From the NCBI GenBank assembly GCA_963808615.1, contig CAWEGV010000012.1, forward strand, positions 744,001-808,000: a DNA stretch of 64,000 bases, read 5' to 3'. Source of the stretch: Palsa-504 sp963808615. GTDB taxonomy: Bacteria > Actinomycetota > Actinomycetes > Streptosporangiales > Streptosporangiaceae. Made by a program: the position numbers and the translations under genes. This document shows, in pieces, positions 8,427 through 17,723 of the stretch; within the stretch, counting starts at the first letter, position 1, and every line of letters starts with the position of its first letter. The notes under the pieces were generated by a model. The model did not search any database. It saw nothing but the letters and a program-made list of their open reading frames with translations, and was not told the DNA's origin.

Positions 8427-9202
8427 CCGATCAGGACCACCTGGAACGGGCCTACCGGCGGCTGCTGGGCTGGTATCCCCGGGACTTCCGGCGGGAGAAC
8501 GAGCAGGAGATCCTCGCGGTACTGATGGCCGATGCCCCAGAGGGTAAGCACAGGCCCGGGCTGGCCCAGTCTGCGGACCTGATCCGCGGCGGCCTGTGGC
8601 TGCGGCTGCGGCCCAGCGTGCCACGCTCGGCGCGCACGGTAAGGGCCGCCGTCAAGGTCATGTACGCCGGTGCTGCGGTCAGCACCGCCAGCCTGATCAT
8701 CTTCCTGGCCCTCATCGCCGACATCGGGGCCTACCACGCAATTCTCGGGTACCGCCTCACCGCGGCCCAGGCTAGCCAGGCGCTGAACCCGCTGGCCATC
8801 ACCGTGGCGGTCGTCAGCGCCTTGGTGCCGATCGGCCTGTGGGTGTGGATGGCGCGGGAGACCGGCCGGGGCCGGAACTGGGCACGCCACCTGTCCGCGG
8901 TGCTGTTCGGCCTGGCAACGCTGTCTCTGAGTAGCGTCTTCCCGCTGACGGGGATCAATATCACTTTCGTCCCCGCGGTGCGTCTCAGTTTCGTCCCGGC
9001 GCTCGGCCCGATCATCCCCTCGCTGACCTGGCTGGCCGGGCTGGCCGCGGTATGGCTGCTATGGCGCCCGGCCTCCACCACGTATTTCAAGCCGCCGGGC
9101 TACACCCAAGCCCAGCACCGGGCGCAGATGGCCGAACTCGACCATCAGGCGCAGATGGCCGAACTCGCGCGGTTCAGGGCACGGCTGCCACGTCAAGTGT
9201 GA
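8423..9202 (+). CDS. Four-helix membrane protein paired with PadR
   Basis: The N-terminal about 50 residues (LERAYRRLLGWYPRDFRREN) resemble the helical HAAS-like region found on PadR-associated membrane proteins. Four hydrophobic segments follow at roughly residues 75-98, 115-135, 150-175 and 190-212. The C-terminus contains a short duplication of QMAELDHQAQMAEL from a direct DNA repeat near 9120-9160. The 4-nt overlap with padR means co-expression. The role is unknown; related pairs are linked to membrane stress or antibiotic response. Confidence 0.7.
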   Translation: MTDQDHLERAYRRLLGWYPRDFRRENEQEILAVLMADAPEGKHRPGLAQSADLIRGGLWLRLRPSVPRSARTVRAAVKVMYAGAAVSTASLIIFLALIADIGAYHAILGYRLTAAQASQALNPLAITVAVVSALVPIGLWVWMARETGRGRNWARHLSAVLFGLATLSLSSVFPLTGINITFVPAVRLSFVPALGPIIPSLTWLAGLAAVWLLWRPASTTYFKPPGYTQAQHRAQMAELDHQAQMAELARFRARLPRQV

Positions 9203-10241
9203 GCCACCGCCCTGCTCTAGCGACAGACGGCCGACCGCGCCAGCGCACCAGCTCTCATACCGCGCCTGTGATCCGGCCACTCTGATCCGGCCATCCGGCC
9301 ACGCGCTCAGCCTCCAAAGGCCCGCGCGCGCACGCCGGGCCACTGCCTGGCGTCGCTCTCAGATCAACGCCAATCCGTACCGACCGCGGTCAGGTCGCTG
9401 ACCATCTTGCTGACCTCGGCGATCTGGGACCGGGTGGCCTGGTCGAGCGGTTCGAACGCCCGGACCGTGGCGCCGGGGATGGCCCGCGAGTGTACGTGTC
9501 CGCCCCTCCAGCCTCAAGCCTGACTCCGACCGCAGGGCAACGAGTACAGGTAAAGGTTCTTGGCGAACGTACACGTGAAGTCAGGCTTGACCCTGGACAC
9601 CTCTGCGGACACTCCGGCCAGAAACCAAGGGCAGGCAGGGGCCTGCCCGGACCGGAAACGGGCCATCCCCTGCAAGGTGCAGGTGGGCACCGACCTCCGG
9701 GATTCAACTCCAGGCCGGTGATCTGCGGTTTTTCGTGTGTTCAGCGTGCTGAGCTGCCGGTTTAGGGCGATGGTGGTTGGGGCGGGACTGCACCCACTGG
9801 GTGCGGCGGGTTCAAAATGTCCGAGATGACGCGAGCCCGCGTCCGTAGGTGAGCGGGAGCGACGCAGTGCAGGTAGCGAAGAGCGCCCCGTTCTGGGAGA
9901 TTACGCCGTAACCACACCGTTGTGATCTTTGGAAACTGGAGCGCTCCTCAATGGCGAAGGATGCGCGCTGGGACCGGAACTTGTCCGTGTCAGCGGACGC
10001 CTCGCTGTGAATACCTGAACCAGATACAACCGCCGAAAACCGGCACAACACGATCAGTAACCAAGCTCGCCCCACCCCTGAATCGTTGAGGCTAGCCCTG
10101 CGTCTTTGACAACATTGACGGGGCAGGTTTACGGTCAGAGACGGGCACCCGGACTAGCCGGGCGCCGCGCATGAGGGGCTGAGCTGGGGGGAACCGCGCA
10201 CTCCTTACGAGGTGTCCTCGTGCACTCTCGAAAGGATGACG
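9203..10241. other. 1-kb stretch without an intact gene
   Basis: No credible full ORF is present. On the reverse strand 9500 to 9364 reads like the C-terminal end of a lost gene (ATVRAFEPLDQATRSQIAEV, MVSDLTAVGTDWR, TGA). A GC-rich stem (GGGCAGG/CCTGCCC) lies at 9629-9648. The last 100 bp before the next gene contain a CCCGGACTAGCCGGG hairpin (about 10148-10162) within a GC-rich leader. Confidence 0.5.
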
Positions 10242-10790
10242 ATGAGGTCAGTAATCAGGTGGCTAGCGGTTCCCGTGATGGCCATCGCAGGGATCACGGC
10301 GGTGGTGTTGCCCGCATCCGCGGCGACGAACCCACCGGCCGCGCAGCGCCCGTATCAGGAGTTCAACGAGACCATCTTCGGGTTCACGACTAACCCGAAT
10401 ACGCTTATTGTGCCGGTCACGCTGACGCCGACACACGGCAAGAACGGGTTCTACGACCGCGGCACCACCAACCTCGGCGGCCCGGTCCCCGGCATCGCCG
10501 TCACCACCCTGACCAAGGGCGAGCTGAAGGCGTACGCCAACGCGGGCCACACCACGACCTCGTTCAACGCCAAGACCTGCACGCTGGTTGTCAACGTGAA
10601 GGGCCAGTACTGGAATGTCGCCGGCACCGGGCGGTACCGCGACGCGCTCGGTCACGGCACCTACTTCGTATACGTCCGTGACACGTTCCCGCGTCAGAAC
10701 GGCGCGTGCGACACGAAAGCCAACCCAGTGTCTGGCCTGACCACGTTCCGCACGGTCGGCCCGCTCGCGCTGCCGGTGCGCCACCGGTAA
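10242..10790 (+). CDS. Secreted protein of unknown function
   Basis: The second ATG (10242) follows GAAAGG by 6 nt and is preferred over starts at 10236 and 10212. The product begins MRSVIRWLAVPVMAIAGITA with a hydrophobic core and an ASA cleavage site near residue 28, a typical Sec signal peptide. The mature domain of about 155 residues has beta-rich repeats of NTLIVPVTLTP and CTLVVNVKGQYWNVAGTGRY. It has two cysteines that could form one disulfide. The pattern resembles small exported actinobacterial proteins, but I cannot name a family. A strong hairpin terminator follows at 10801. Confidence 0.7.
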   Translation: MRSVIRWLAVPVMAIAGITAVVLPASAATNPPAAQRPYQEFNETIFGFTTNPNTLIVPVTLTPTHGKNGFYDRGTTNLGGPVPGIAVTTLTKGELKAYANAGHTTTSFNAKTCTLVVNVKGQYWNVAGTGRYRDALGHGTYFVYVRDTFPRQNGACDTKANPVSGLTTFRTVGPLALPVRHR

Positions 10791-10800
10791 TCCGCCGTCA

Positions 10801-10834
10801 CCAAAGGCCCTCCGCTCCATGCGGGGGGCCTTGG
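10801..10834 (+). terminator. GC-rich hairpin after the secreted protein gene
   Basis: CCAAAGGCCCTCCGC pairs with GCGGGGGGCCTTGG, leaving a short loop, 11 bp after the stop at 10790. The stem is strong and well placed, although no clear T-run follows, as is common in actinomycetes. Confidence 0.7.
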
Positions 10835-11154
10835 CATGTACGATCTTTTCGGCCTGGGCTGGGCTGGGAGAATGGGCACTAAGGGACACTGCCATTCGGT
10901 CCCCGACGCAAGGAACCGCTCATGGTCAACTGCGAACCGAAGCGCCCAGACGCCGCATATGAACACCCCAGCGGCGCAAATTGGAACCATCGCGGCGAAG
11001 GCCTCCAGGTCCGTGAAACCGCCGCCTTGGGAGCCACGCTGGGAGCCACCAGAGCGAACGACTTTCCGAGATTCCGGACAGACATGAACAGCCGACAGAA
11101 AGGCACCCGAGGTCACGGACGGATCTGAACGGGTCCGGATGCCCGCACATGGAA

Positions 11155-11174
11155 CTACGGATCAGAAGGCTGGG
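11155..11174 (+). other. tRNA-Arg(ACG) anticodon-arm fragment
   Basis: The 20-mer CTACGGATCAGAAGGCTGGG matches the anticodon loop (CTACGGA), 3' anticodon stem and variable loop of tRNA-Arg(ACG). It is identical to part of the longer fragment at 12643. No T-arm or 5' half is present, so it is not a gene. It may be an att-site relic. Confidence 0.5.
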
Positions 11175-11199
11175 CGACTGGACAGGGCCCGTACATGAG

Positions 11200-11238
11200 T
11201 GTAGGGGGCCAGGTCTCTCAGGGACCTGGCCCCCTACA
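11200..11238 (-). terminator. 16-bp perfect inverted repeat downstream of a secreted-repeat gene
   Basis: TGTAGGGGGCCAGGTC (11200-11215) is the exact reverse complement of GACCTGGCCCCCTACA (11223-11238), with a 7-nt loop. It sits 12 bp beyond the stop of the reverse-strand gene ending at 11250 and is the strongest terminator-like hairpin in the window. Confidence 0.85.
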
Positions 11239-11249
11239 GGTCTGGCTGG

Positions 11250-12183
11250 TCAGGCGTCGATGAGGGTGAACGTGCCGCCGTTGACCACCACGCCGTTGCC
11301 GTTACCGAGCGGATGGAAGACGCCATCCGCGAAGAGGGCCTCGTTGCTGTACAGGTAGAGCGGGTGCCCGTCCCAGCTGACCTGGGTACCCTGCGCCGTC
11401 GACAGGGTAGCCACGGTGCCCTTGCCGGACAGGCCTGAGGAGATGCCGGGGAAGCCATCGGTCAGGACGCTGGGGAACGCGCGGGCGCACGCCCCTGTGT
11501 CGCATCTGCTGACCGAGGAGCTATCCCGCGAGTACTCGTACACGGGGAAGGCGACCAGTCCCGCAAGGGCGGTGGGGTACAGGGCCGCGAGCACGGTCTT
11601 GCCGTGGATCACCGTCGTGGTGAGCTGGCCGGGCATGGCTGCTGGGAGCCCATCGGGGTGGATCAGGGACCACAGTCCGTGCCAGGGCGGCAGGCCAGGT
11701 TCGTCGACATCCTGCCCGGATGCCAGGCCGGGAGCCGGGTCGAACAGGTACAGCGGATGGCCTGCATAGGTGACCTGCGCGCCCACGCCCTTGCGGAAGA
11801 CCTGCCCGAGCAATGATGCCTTCACGCCGGGACCGGCCACCGGCTGGCCTTTGGTGAGCACCGCAGGCCATTCGACGCTGGTGTTGCTGGCAGGGCCCGT
11901 GCACTGGATCGGCCCGATCACCAGGTGCAGCAGCACCGCGGTGCAGCCGAAATGGTGATCGAAATCGCTGCTGATGAAGTACGCCGAGAAGCCAGCGAAC
12001 GGGCCATTGCCGACCGCGAGCACGGTGCCGTATTGAGTGTTCGTGCTGATGACCATCTCGGTCGGGCCTGACGAGCGCCTGGCCTGGGACCGTGCCAGCC
12101 GACGCCGAGACAGCCGTCAATGCCAGGATGCCCGCAGCGAGCGCCGCCGCCGCGGTGAGCGCCCGGAGACGTGGTACGCGCAT
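11250..12183 (-). pseudogene. Secreted repeat protein (lipoprotein_15/COG4315-type), frameshift after signal peptide
   Basis: The ATG at 12183, after an AGGGAGGGAGAAGG site, encodes a signal peptide (LRALTAAAALAAGILALTAV, ASA). The frame changes near 12075, and the rest (from STNTQYGTVLAVGNGPFAGF) runs intact to 11250. The body has the repeated pattern QVTYAGHPLYLF and QVSWDGHPLYLY, with GP(G)V..SLLG preceding, which defines the secreted-repeat family. Function is unknown. A paralogue without frameshift lies at 28615-29607. One indel would repair the gene, so an assembly error is possible. Confidence 0.75.
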
Positions 12184-12642
12184 TAGCCTTCTCCCTCCCT
12201 AATGTTTTGTTCTGTCCTAAGGATGACGCGCGGAGCGCCGGTACGGTGCACACACCCGACCGCGCGGCCCCTCAGGACCAAGCAGGGTAAAGATCCACCG
12301 GCACGCTGCCGCAGGACCACCGTAGCTCTGACCCGGGCGTGGCCATCTGGCGGTACTGACAGCAACGGTGACAGCGACCGCAGCGACCAGTGGCAAACGG
12401 CAGCGATCAGCGACAGCACGTAACGCTCGCACATCTTGTGACGACCTGGGCTATGCCAGGCCTTAGCGGACGGTCGCGGATCACGCCACGACGCTGTCAT
12501 GCTGGCAACAGGCATGCGTCTCTCACAGATTTCTCACGGACTGGACAGACGGTACGGGACTGTGGCATCCATTCCGGACACCTAGCAGGACGCTGACCTG
12601 CGATTCTGGACTCCGGGACACTGGCCGGACAGGCTCCATTGA

Positions 12643-12688
12643 TCTACGGATCAGAAGGCTGGGGTTTCGAGTCCCTCCGAGCGCGCCG
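12643..12688 (+). other. tRNA-Arg(ACG) 3' half, likely att-site relic
   Basis: TCTACGGATCAGAAGGCTGG, then GGTTTCGAGTCCCTCCGAGC and GCGCC, reproduce the anticodon loop, variable loop, T-arm and 3' acceptor strand of tRNA-Arg(ACG). The D-arm and 5' acceptor are missing and the upstream DNA is unrelated. 3' tRNA halves of this kind are the direct repeats left by tyrosine integrases. Shorter copies are at 11155 and 25324. Confidence 0.7.
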
Positions 12689-12783
12689 CCACCATAGCCG
12701 CAGGTATGGCCTTATTCTCCGCAGTGAGCGAGGTCCTGGATCCTTTGCCCACGGACCTCTTCTCTCACAAGTTCTACGCGGTC

Positions 12784-14178
12784 TCACGCGGCTAGCAGGT
12801 TTAGGAGCTGTCGCCGGTCAGGGCCTGGGGCTGGCGGCGCCTGACGGCCTGACATCTCGATCTTTGCCCTGATGCCGGGCCGCTTGATCACTTCCTGCGG
12901 CAGCGCCAGGCAGGTTATGGTCTCGATCAAGGCGCGGAAAAGGTCGGCGTCATAGGGCGCGGCGGCGCGCAAGCGGCTCATGGTCGAGTCCTCCGGGGTC
13001 CACGCACGCCCCTCTCGCAAGGCGGTCATCTCCGCGAGCCGGGCACGGTCGGCGCTGATCTGGTTCCAGTAGAACGGGGCCACATGCTGATCGGTGCCCT
13101 CATCCCAGACCCGCACAAAGCCTGCCGGGTCGCCCAGGTGATCTCGGACGACCCGCCGGAGCAGCTGGGCATGCACCATCCCGACGCTGAGCCCGCGTCC
13201 GGCCGAGGGGTTAGTGCAGGCCCATGCATCACCGACAGCCGCGTATCCGGTCACAACTGGACGGCCGTCGATGACGAAGCGGCGGTACCGATCCAGGATC
13301 CCGGCCATGGCCAGCACATCCGTGATCGGCTGGCCATCGAGCCAGTGGGCCTGCAACGGGCACGCCTTTACCACGCGGGTAAAGCACCCGGTGTCACGCA
13401 GCGCCTTGAGCGGCGCGTCCCCCGTAGCCGAGAACACCGTCACTGACCAGGTGTCATTATCGCCGGGCAGGGTGAGCAGCGAGATCGTGCCGAGCGGGAC
13501 CAGCGGCGGGCCGATCTGGACAGGCCTCGACGGACCGGTGAAATACCGGGTGTAGTAGACGAATCCGCTGTCTTCGGCCTCCGAATGCGGCTCGCGGGCG
13601 CCAACCGCAGTCAGCAGTTCCGCGGCGGGTGAGCGCCTGCCCATGGCATCGACCACCAGATCGGCGCGCAGTTCCTCGCCCGCCGACGTGCGCACCCCGG
13701 CCACATGCCGCACGCCAGGGATCGCCGGCTGGCCCGCTACCAGCTCCGTTACCCGCACGCCGCGGCGGATCTCCAGGCCCGGCTGCTCCTCGGCGGCCAC
13801 GGCGACCGCGTATTCCACGACCGGGCGCCTGCCGGTCACGAACCGCAGCGCATCATCACCGGGGCGCGGCTCGCGGTCGGTCAGGGTTGGCGGCAGGGAC
13901 GCCAGCAGATCCCACCAGACGCAGCCCGCCGCCAGCAGCCGCCCGATCATGTCGGGCAGCTCCTCGCCGCAGACCTGCCGGAACCGGGGCAACAGATTGT
14001 GCGGCTGACGGAACTGGGCGACGCCCTTGCGCTGCCAGGACTGCCACGCCTCACCGGGCGCCGCCGGGACACCAGCCGGGTCGGCCTCCACGACGGTGAC
14101 CTGATGCCTATCCCGCGCCAGCATGATCGCCGCGGATAGCCCGATCACACCGCCCCCACAGACCACGATCGATCCCAT
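12784..14178 (-). CDS. FAD-dependent oxidoreductase
   Basis: The ATG at 14178 follows GGAG by 6 nt and starts at MGSIVVCGGGVIGLSAA. The GxGxxG dinucleotide fold is therefore at the very N-terminus, and the upstream extension to 14325 is not needed. Later motifs are DLVVDAMGRRSPAAELL and GDAWACTNPSAGRGLSVGM, the second FAD-contacting motif of the PHBH/geranylgeranyl-reductase-like group. The length of about 464 residues fits. Substrate is unknown; relatives act as hydroxylases or reductases in specialised metabolism. No partner genes for a pathway flank it. Confidence 0.85.
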   Translation of the reverse strand: MGSIVVCGGGVIGLSAAIMLARDRHQVTVVEADPAGVPAAPGEAWQSWQRKGVAQFRQPHNLLPRFRQVCGEELPDMIGRLLAAGCVWWDLLASLPPTLTDREPRPGDDALRFVTGRRPVVEYAVAVAAEEQPGLEIRRGVRVTELVAGQPAIPGVRHVAGVRTSAGEELRADLVVDAMGRRSPAAELLTAVGAREPHSEAEDSGFVYYTRYFTGPSRPVQIGPPLVPLGTISLLTLPGDNDTWSVTVFSATGDAPLKALRDTGCFTRVVKACPLQAHWLDGQPITDVLAMAGILDRYRRFVIDGRPVVTGYAAVGDAWACTNPSAGRGLSVGMVHAQLLRRVVRDHLGDPAGFVRVWDEGTDQHVAPFYWNQISADRARLAEMTALREGRAWTPEDSTMSRLRAAAPYDADLFRALIETITCLALPQEVIKRPGIRAKIEMSGRQAPPAPGPDRRQLLNLLAA

Positions 14179-14557
14179 GGCAGCTCCATTCCCCGAAGTT
14201 CGTCTCACCGTATCGGTACGATGAACCGCCACGACCGATACAGGCAAGATGAACACCGGGCAGAAGAATGCCGCCTGGGAAGACCCGCACCTCGGGTATA
14301 CGGAACCTTCGTGGTGCAGACCCACTAGTCACGGTCATGTCTGCACTCCGCTCGCACCATCATGGGCAGGAGCACTCAGACCGGCGCGCATCAAGAGCAG
14401 GAACCCGCAGCTGAGGCACTGCGCGGCTAACGGATTTGCTAACGAGACGCTGCGGGACGGAGGAGACAACCCGGGAAGTAGGCGACAGCCAGCGCCCTGA
14501 TTTCCTGCTCAGCGAGACACGCCAGAAAGCCGGAGACAGGGGAGACGCGCGTCGTAG

Positions 14558-14575
14558 TGCTCATAACCCAGCGAC
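14558..14575 (+). repeat. 18-bp fMet-tRNA-like repeat, copy 1
   Basis: TGCTCATAACCCAGCGAC is identical to 32758-32775. It resembles the anticodon loop and 3' stem of initiator tRNA-fMet (CTCATAACCCAG). Nothing else tRNA-like flanks either copy. It could be a shortened att relic or coincidence. Confidence 0.4.
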
Positions 14576-14895
14576 AGCAGGTGCATAATCGAGATATGAC
14601 GCAAGAAGGCCGACATGCGAACGGGCACGGTCTGGCCGCCGCAGTGCGCTGGGTCCGCAGCCATCTTCTGGGGTGGCGCAGACGGCCGCCGATGGTGGGC
14701 GTTCGTGAACCTCGCCGACCGAAGCCCACTCTTCCAGCAGCTGCGGTCGCACTTAAAGAGCCGCGCGCCATACGCTGGATCAAGCTGGGCAACAGGCATT
14801 CGGGCGAGCACACCTAGGTCGCTCGGCAAGAAGTGCCAGCAGCAAGGCGTCACCGCAATCTTGTAAACGGCAGGTCAGCTCACCCATGCTGTGGG

Positions 14896-15327
14896 TCATC
14901 TCTGTTGCTCATCTTTGCGGGGAAGCTCATCAGCGTGGCGCAGCACGACCTTCCACTCGCCGTTTTCACGGCGGTATGCCTGGGTGCAGCGAAGCGTCCT
15001 GGGCTGCGAGCGATCACCGATGCGGCAGGTCATGCGCTCCAAGTCGATGGTGTAGGCCAGATCATCCCTGACGACCGTCACAACATTTTCCGCGGTGCGA
15101 TCGGTGGCCTTGATACCTACGGCGGCCCAGTCGAGCCGGGCGCTCACCTGCTCCCAGCCGCGCTCGTAACCGCCGAACGCGCCCATGATCACCACGTCGT
15201 CGGCGTGTGACCAAAGTGCCTTGAACGGCTCCGGTCGTCCTTCAACCAGATCACCCAGCGCTTGCTGGCAAACTGACACGAAGCGATCCCAGTCGGATCC
15301 ACGCTTAAATGATCCCAAGGGTCGCAA
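14896..15327 (-). CDS. SnoaL/NTF2-like protein
   Basis: The protein of up to 143 residues has the cone-shaped NTF2 pattern: FVSVCQQALGDLVEGRPEPF, ALWSHADDVVIMGAFGGYER, GWEQVSARLDW and ERMTCRIGDRSQPRTLRCTQ, then GEWKVVLRHAD. This matches ketosteroid-isomerase/SnoaL-like domains, which act as small-molecule cyclases or isomerases or as stress proteins. The start is uncertain; an internal start after residue 10 is possible. It stands alone, with the tRNA-Phe fragment and a methyltransferase-like gene downstream. Confidence 0.7.
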   Translation of the reverse strand: MRPLGSFKRGSDWDRFVSVCQQALGDLVEGRPEPFKALWSHADDVVIMGAFGGYERGWEQVSARLDWAAVGIKATDRTAENVVTVVRDDLAYTIDLERMTCRIGDRSQPRTLRCTQAYRRENGEWKVVLRHADELPRKDEQQR

Positions 15328-15476
15328 CTGACCGGAAGTACTCCAAGGCTCGGCGTGCGATCTGCGTGCGATACCGAGCAGCCAATCAAGGTCAGCAAGG
15401 GGCTATCGCGGTCAGTCAAAGGGCCGGGCGCCACGCGCGACAAGGCCCATCTTCCCAGCTCAGCGACTTGTTGCTT

Positions 15477-15526
15477 GGTGGTCAGGGACAGGATCGAACT
15501 GTCGACCTTCCGCTTTTCAGGCAGGC
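15477..15526 (-). other. tRNA-Phe(GAA) 3' half, likely att-site relic
   Basis: Read on the reverse strand, CCTGAAAAGCGGAAGGTCGA, then CAGTTCGATCCTGTCCCTGA and CCACCA, form the anticodon loop, variable loop, T-arm and CCA end of tRNA-Phe(GAA). The 5' half is absent. A second copy, 42 of 44 nt identical, lies on the plus strand at 34287-34330. Confidence 0.75.
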
Positions 15527-15585
15527 GTACCTTCGCCCGCTGACCGGTACAAGACGACCGCCGCGGTCGTCACCATGAAGGCCTG

Positions 15586-16239
15586 CTATCCAGCGTTACT
15601 TTCCCGGGCACCGGGGCGGGGCCTACGAGCTGGGGGAGTGGCGTTCAGCAGTGCGTACAGGCCGGGAACGAGTTGGGGCACCTGGCGGCGGTACTGGGGG
15701 TAGCCGTCGGGGAAGGTGGCCAGCATCAGGTGCTCCTCCATGCGGATCTTGACCTCGAACAGGACCAGGGCGACCGGGAAGAGCACGATCCACTGACTGA
15801 TCCCGCTGAGCAGCGTGGCGCCGAGGATCATCCCGAGCACGCCGGTGTAGATCGGATGACGCGTCACCGCGTACGGCCCGTGAGTGCGGAGCCGGTGATC
15901 ATCTTTGACCTTGGGCGCCAGGCTCCACATGGTGCCGAGCGAGAACCGGGCCCACAGCGTGAACATTGTCGAAGCGACCAGCACGGCGAGTCCGAGGATC
16001 CGGACCCACAAGGCCCCCACGGCCAGGCCGTCAAAGTGGCTGCGGCCGAGCCCGATCACCAGGCCCGCGCACGCCGCTGCCACGACGATGAGCGCTGCCG
16101 ACCCGGGCTGGCTCCGGGTCAGCTCCCGCGAGGCATGAGAGGCGTTACGCGGAGTATGCAGGGCGTTGTACAGCGCGCCGGCCACCCAGACGACCACGAC
16201 CGCGCCGACGCACACGGCAATGCCAACCGCTGCGAGCAT
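15586..16239 (-). CDS. Isoprenylcysteine carboxyl methyltransferase-like membrane protein
   Basis: The ATG at 16239 gives about 217 residues with several membrane helices. The C-terminal signature is KVKDDHRLRTHGPYAVTRHP then IYTGVLGMILGATL, and later RMEEHLMLATFPDGYPQYRR. The HGPYxxxRHPxY and E-E..L...F..Y..Y motifs define the ICMT/PEMT-type SAM-dependent methyltransferase family. The substrate in bacteria is generally unknown. A repeated CTAG-containing AT-rich segment at about 16340-16375 is its likely promoter region. Confidence 0.82.
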   Translation of the reverse strand: MLAAVGIAVCVGAVVVVWVAGALYNALHTPRNASHASRELTRSQPGSAALIVVAAACAGLVIGLGRSHFDGLAVGALWVRILGLAVLVASTMFTLWARFSLGTMWSLAPKVKDDHRLRTHGPYAVTRHPIYTGVLGMILGATLLSGISQWIVLFPVALVLFEVKIRMEEHLMLATFPDGYPQYRRQVPQLVPGLYALLNATPPARRPRPGARESNAG

Positions 16240-16696
16240 GTGGGCCGCCTCAGGGAGCGGCGTTGTCAGTCGGTGGGTGCATCGGGATGCCTCCTGTGAC
16301 CTGCGGGGCCTGGCTGCTCGAACTCTGTTGACCACGTTACGCTAGTAATCTGAAACTAGCAATAAACTTCTAGAATCATGGCTGGCAGCCGCGGGTCCGC
16401 CGGTCGCGGCTACCTCAGCGGTCACCAGCACACGCGAACACTCGCACTTTGCATGGCGACCTGGGGATATGTCCGGCCTGAAATGCCAGACGGTCGGGGA
16501 TCGGGCCGTTCTGCCGCGACTGCTGCCAATACTGCTGCCAAGCCGCTGGACAACACCGGTCCCCGGTGGACAACTGTGGAATGTCGGCCCAGCACACGGA
16601 CCACAGTGGACGGTCCTGGACGATGTGCCTATTCCTACGGATCTGATGGTCGTGCAGTGCGAAAGAAGCCCGGTTCTGTAGGGGTGACCGCAGGCT
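16240..16696. other. Non-coding gap with AT-rich CTAG-rich segment
   Basis: About 450 bp holds no credible gene. At 16343-16375 three CTAG tetranucleotides recur within unusually AT-rich sequence (CTAGTAATCTGAAACTAG, then TTCTAG). This suggests an operator for the reverse-strand methyltransferase-like gene. Confidence 0.4.
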
Positions 16697-17323
16697 CTAG
16701 CCGGAATCATCTGCCTGCGCCGATCGGACAATCAAGCCGGGGACCCTGCTCCTAGATGCTGCGAAGTAGACGGCCACTATAGCGTCGATGGCGAAGGAGG
16801 CCTTGGGGCTGAGGAACGCCACGGCGATAGCGATGAGGTAGACCAGGCCGCCCAGCAGCGCCCGGCGGGCCCCGGCGGGCAAGGCAGGGCGAGCAGGCTC
16901 GGCGACCAGTTCCGGATGGGCCGCCAGGTAGCTCCATCCCCATGCGAATGTCAGGCCCATCATGAGCATCGTCGCCGCGTACAGGACCGCCACCGCCCGC
17001 GCCTCGGGCATAGCCTGGTCGGCGTAGTCCGCGGCAAGCGCGGTTGGCCACGGAATTATGGAGATGAACAGCAAGAAGATCAGCGTCCGCTCCAGGAACC
17101 GCCGGTTGATGCCGCGGACAGCGCTCATCATCCCGTGATGCTCGATCCACAAGATCCCGATCGTGATGAACGACACTAGGTAGGCCACGTACGACGGCCA
17201 CGTGCTGAGCAGATCGTGGACGAGCCGGGCGGAGTGGGCAGGCTTGGGCAGGTCCAAGACCAGCAGGGTCAGGGCGATGGCGAAGATGCCGTCGATGAGC
17301 GCGTGGAGTCTGCCTGGTCCCAA
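16697..17323 (-). CDS. TMEM175-family (DUF1211) membrane channel-like protein
   Basis: The N-terminus RLHALIDGIFAIALTLLVLD contains the family motif (usually FSDGxFAIxxTLL), here with ALIDG. Six hydrophobic helices follow, including FITIGILWIEHHGMM, the second conserved helix. Family members are K+-selective or leak channels in lysosomes and bacteria. The length of 208 residues is normal for bacterial forms. The gene ends 206 bp before the tRNA-Tyr att fragment, so it may lie at the edge of chromosomal DNA. Confidence 0.82.
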   Translation of the reverse strand: MGPGRLHALIDGIFAIALTLLVLDLPKPAHSARLVHDLLSTWPSYVAYLVSFITIGILWIEHHGMMSAVRGINRRFLERTLIFLLFISIIPWPTALAADYADQAMPEARAVAVLYAATMLMMGLTFAWGWSYLAAHPELVAEPARPALPAGARRALLGGLVYLIAIAVAFLSPKASFAIDAIVAVYFAASRSRVPGLIVRSAQADDSG

Positions 17324-17528
17324 AGCTGGTCACCCACTTCGTCGGCTGGCGGAAGTCGTCTTACGAGAACGCAGGCTATGACCTGTGGCGAGAAGCATTC
17401 TGTGAATGAGCCAACTCCGCTGAATCCCGATCTTCGCCGCCTGGGACATACGTGGGATGGGAGGCGATCTTCGATCAAGGCGCCGGGCGTCACCGCAGGT
17501 CACCGATGACGGTCTAACGTGAGCTGTA

Positions 17529-17586
17529 ACGGTCTGTAAAACCGTCGGCTCAGCCTACGTTGGTTCGAACCCAACACCTGCCACCA
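17529..17586 (+). other. tRNA-Tyr(GTA) 3' half A (att site of the adjacent integrase)
   Basis: ACGGTCTGTAAAACCGT forms the anticodon stem and loop with anticodon GTA. A long class-II variable arm, the GGTTCGAACCC T-arm, ACCTGCC and CCA follow. The 5' half is missing and upstream DNA is unrelated. The stretch 17531-17574 is identical over 44 nt to copy B at 37177. An integrase/excisionase pair begins 140 bp to the right, the standard att-int arrangement. Confidence 0.85.
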
Positions 17587-17723
17587 CCACCCGAAATAAG
17601 TCCTGAGCTGGTCAGATGCGGCTCAGGACCTAGTTTGGTCATGTGCGGCGGCAGGCGGCTCCGGGCACTCGTATGCGGGCTGCTGTGCCCAATACGTGCC
17701 CAAGTTTGAGCCGCCGCGGGTCG

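Noticed and set aside
10130..10241. Possible riboswitch (c-di-AMP type) before a secreted protein gene
   Set aside because: A CCCGGACTAGCCGGG hairpin and a GGGGGGAACC string are present, but the conserved ydaO core could not be found by eye. An Infernal search would settle it.
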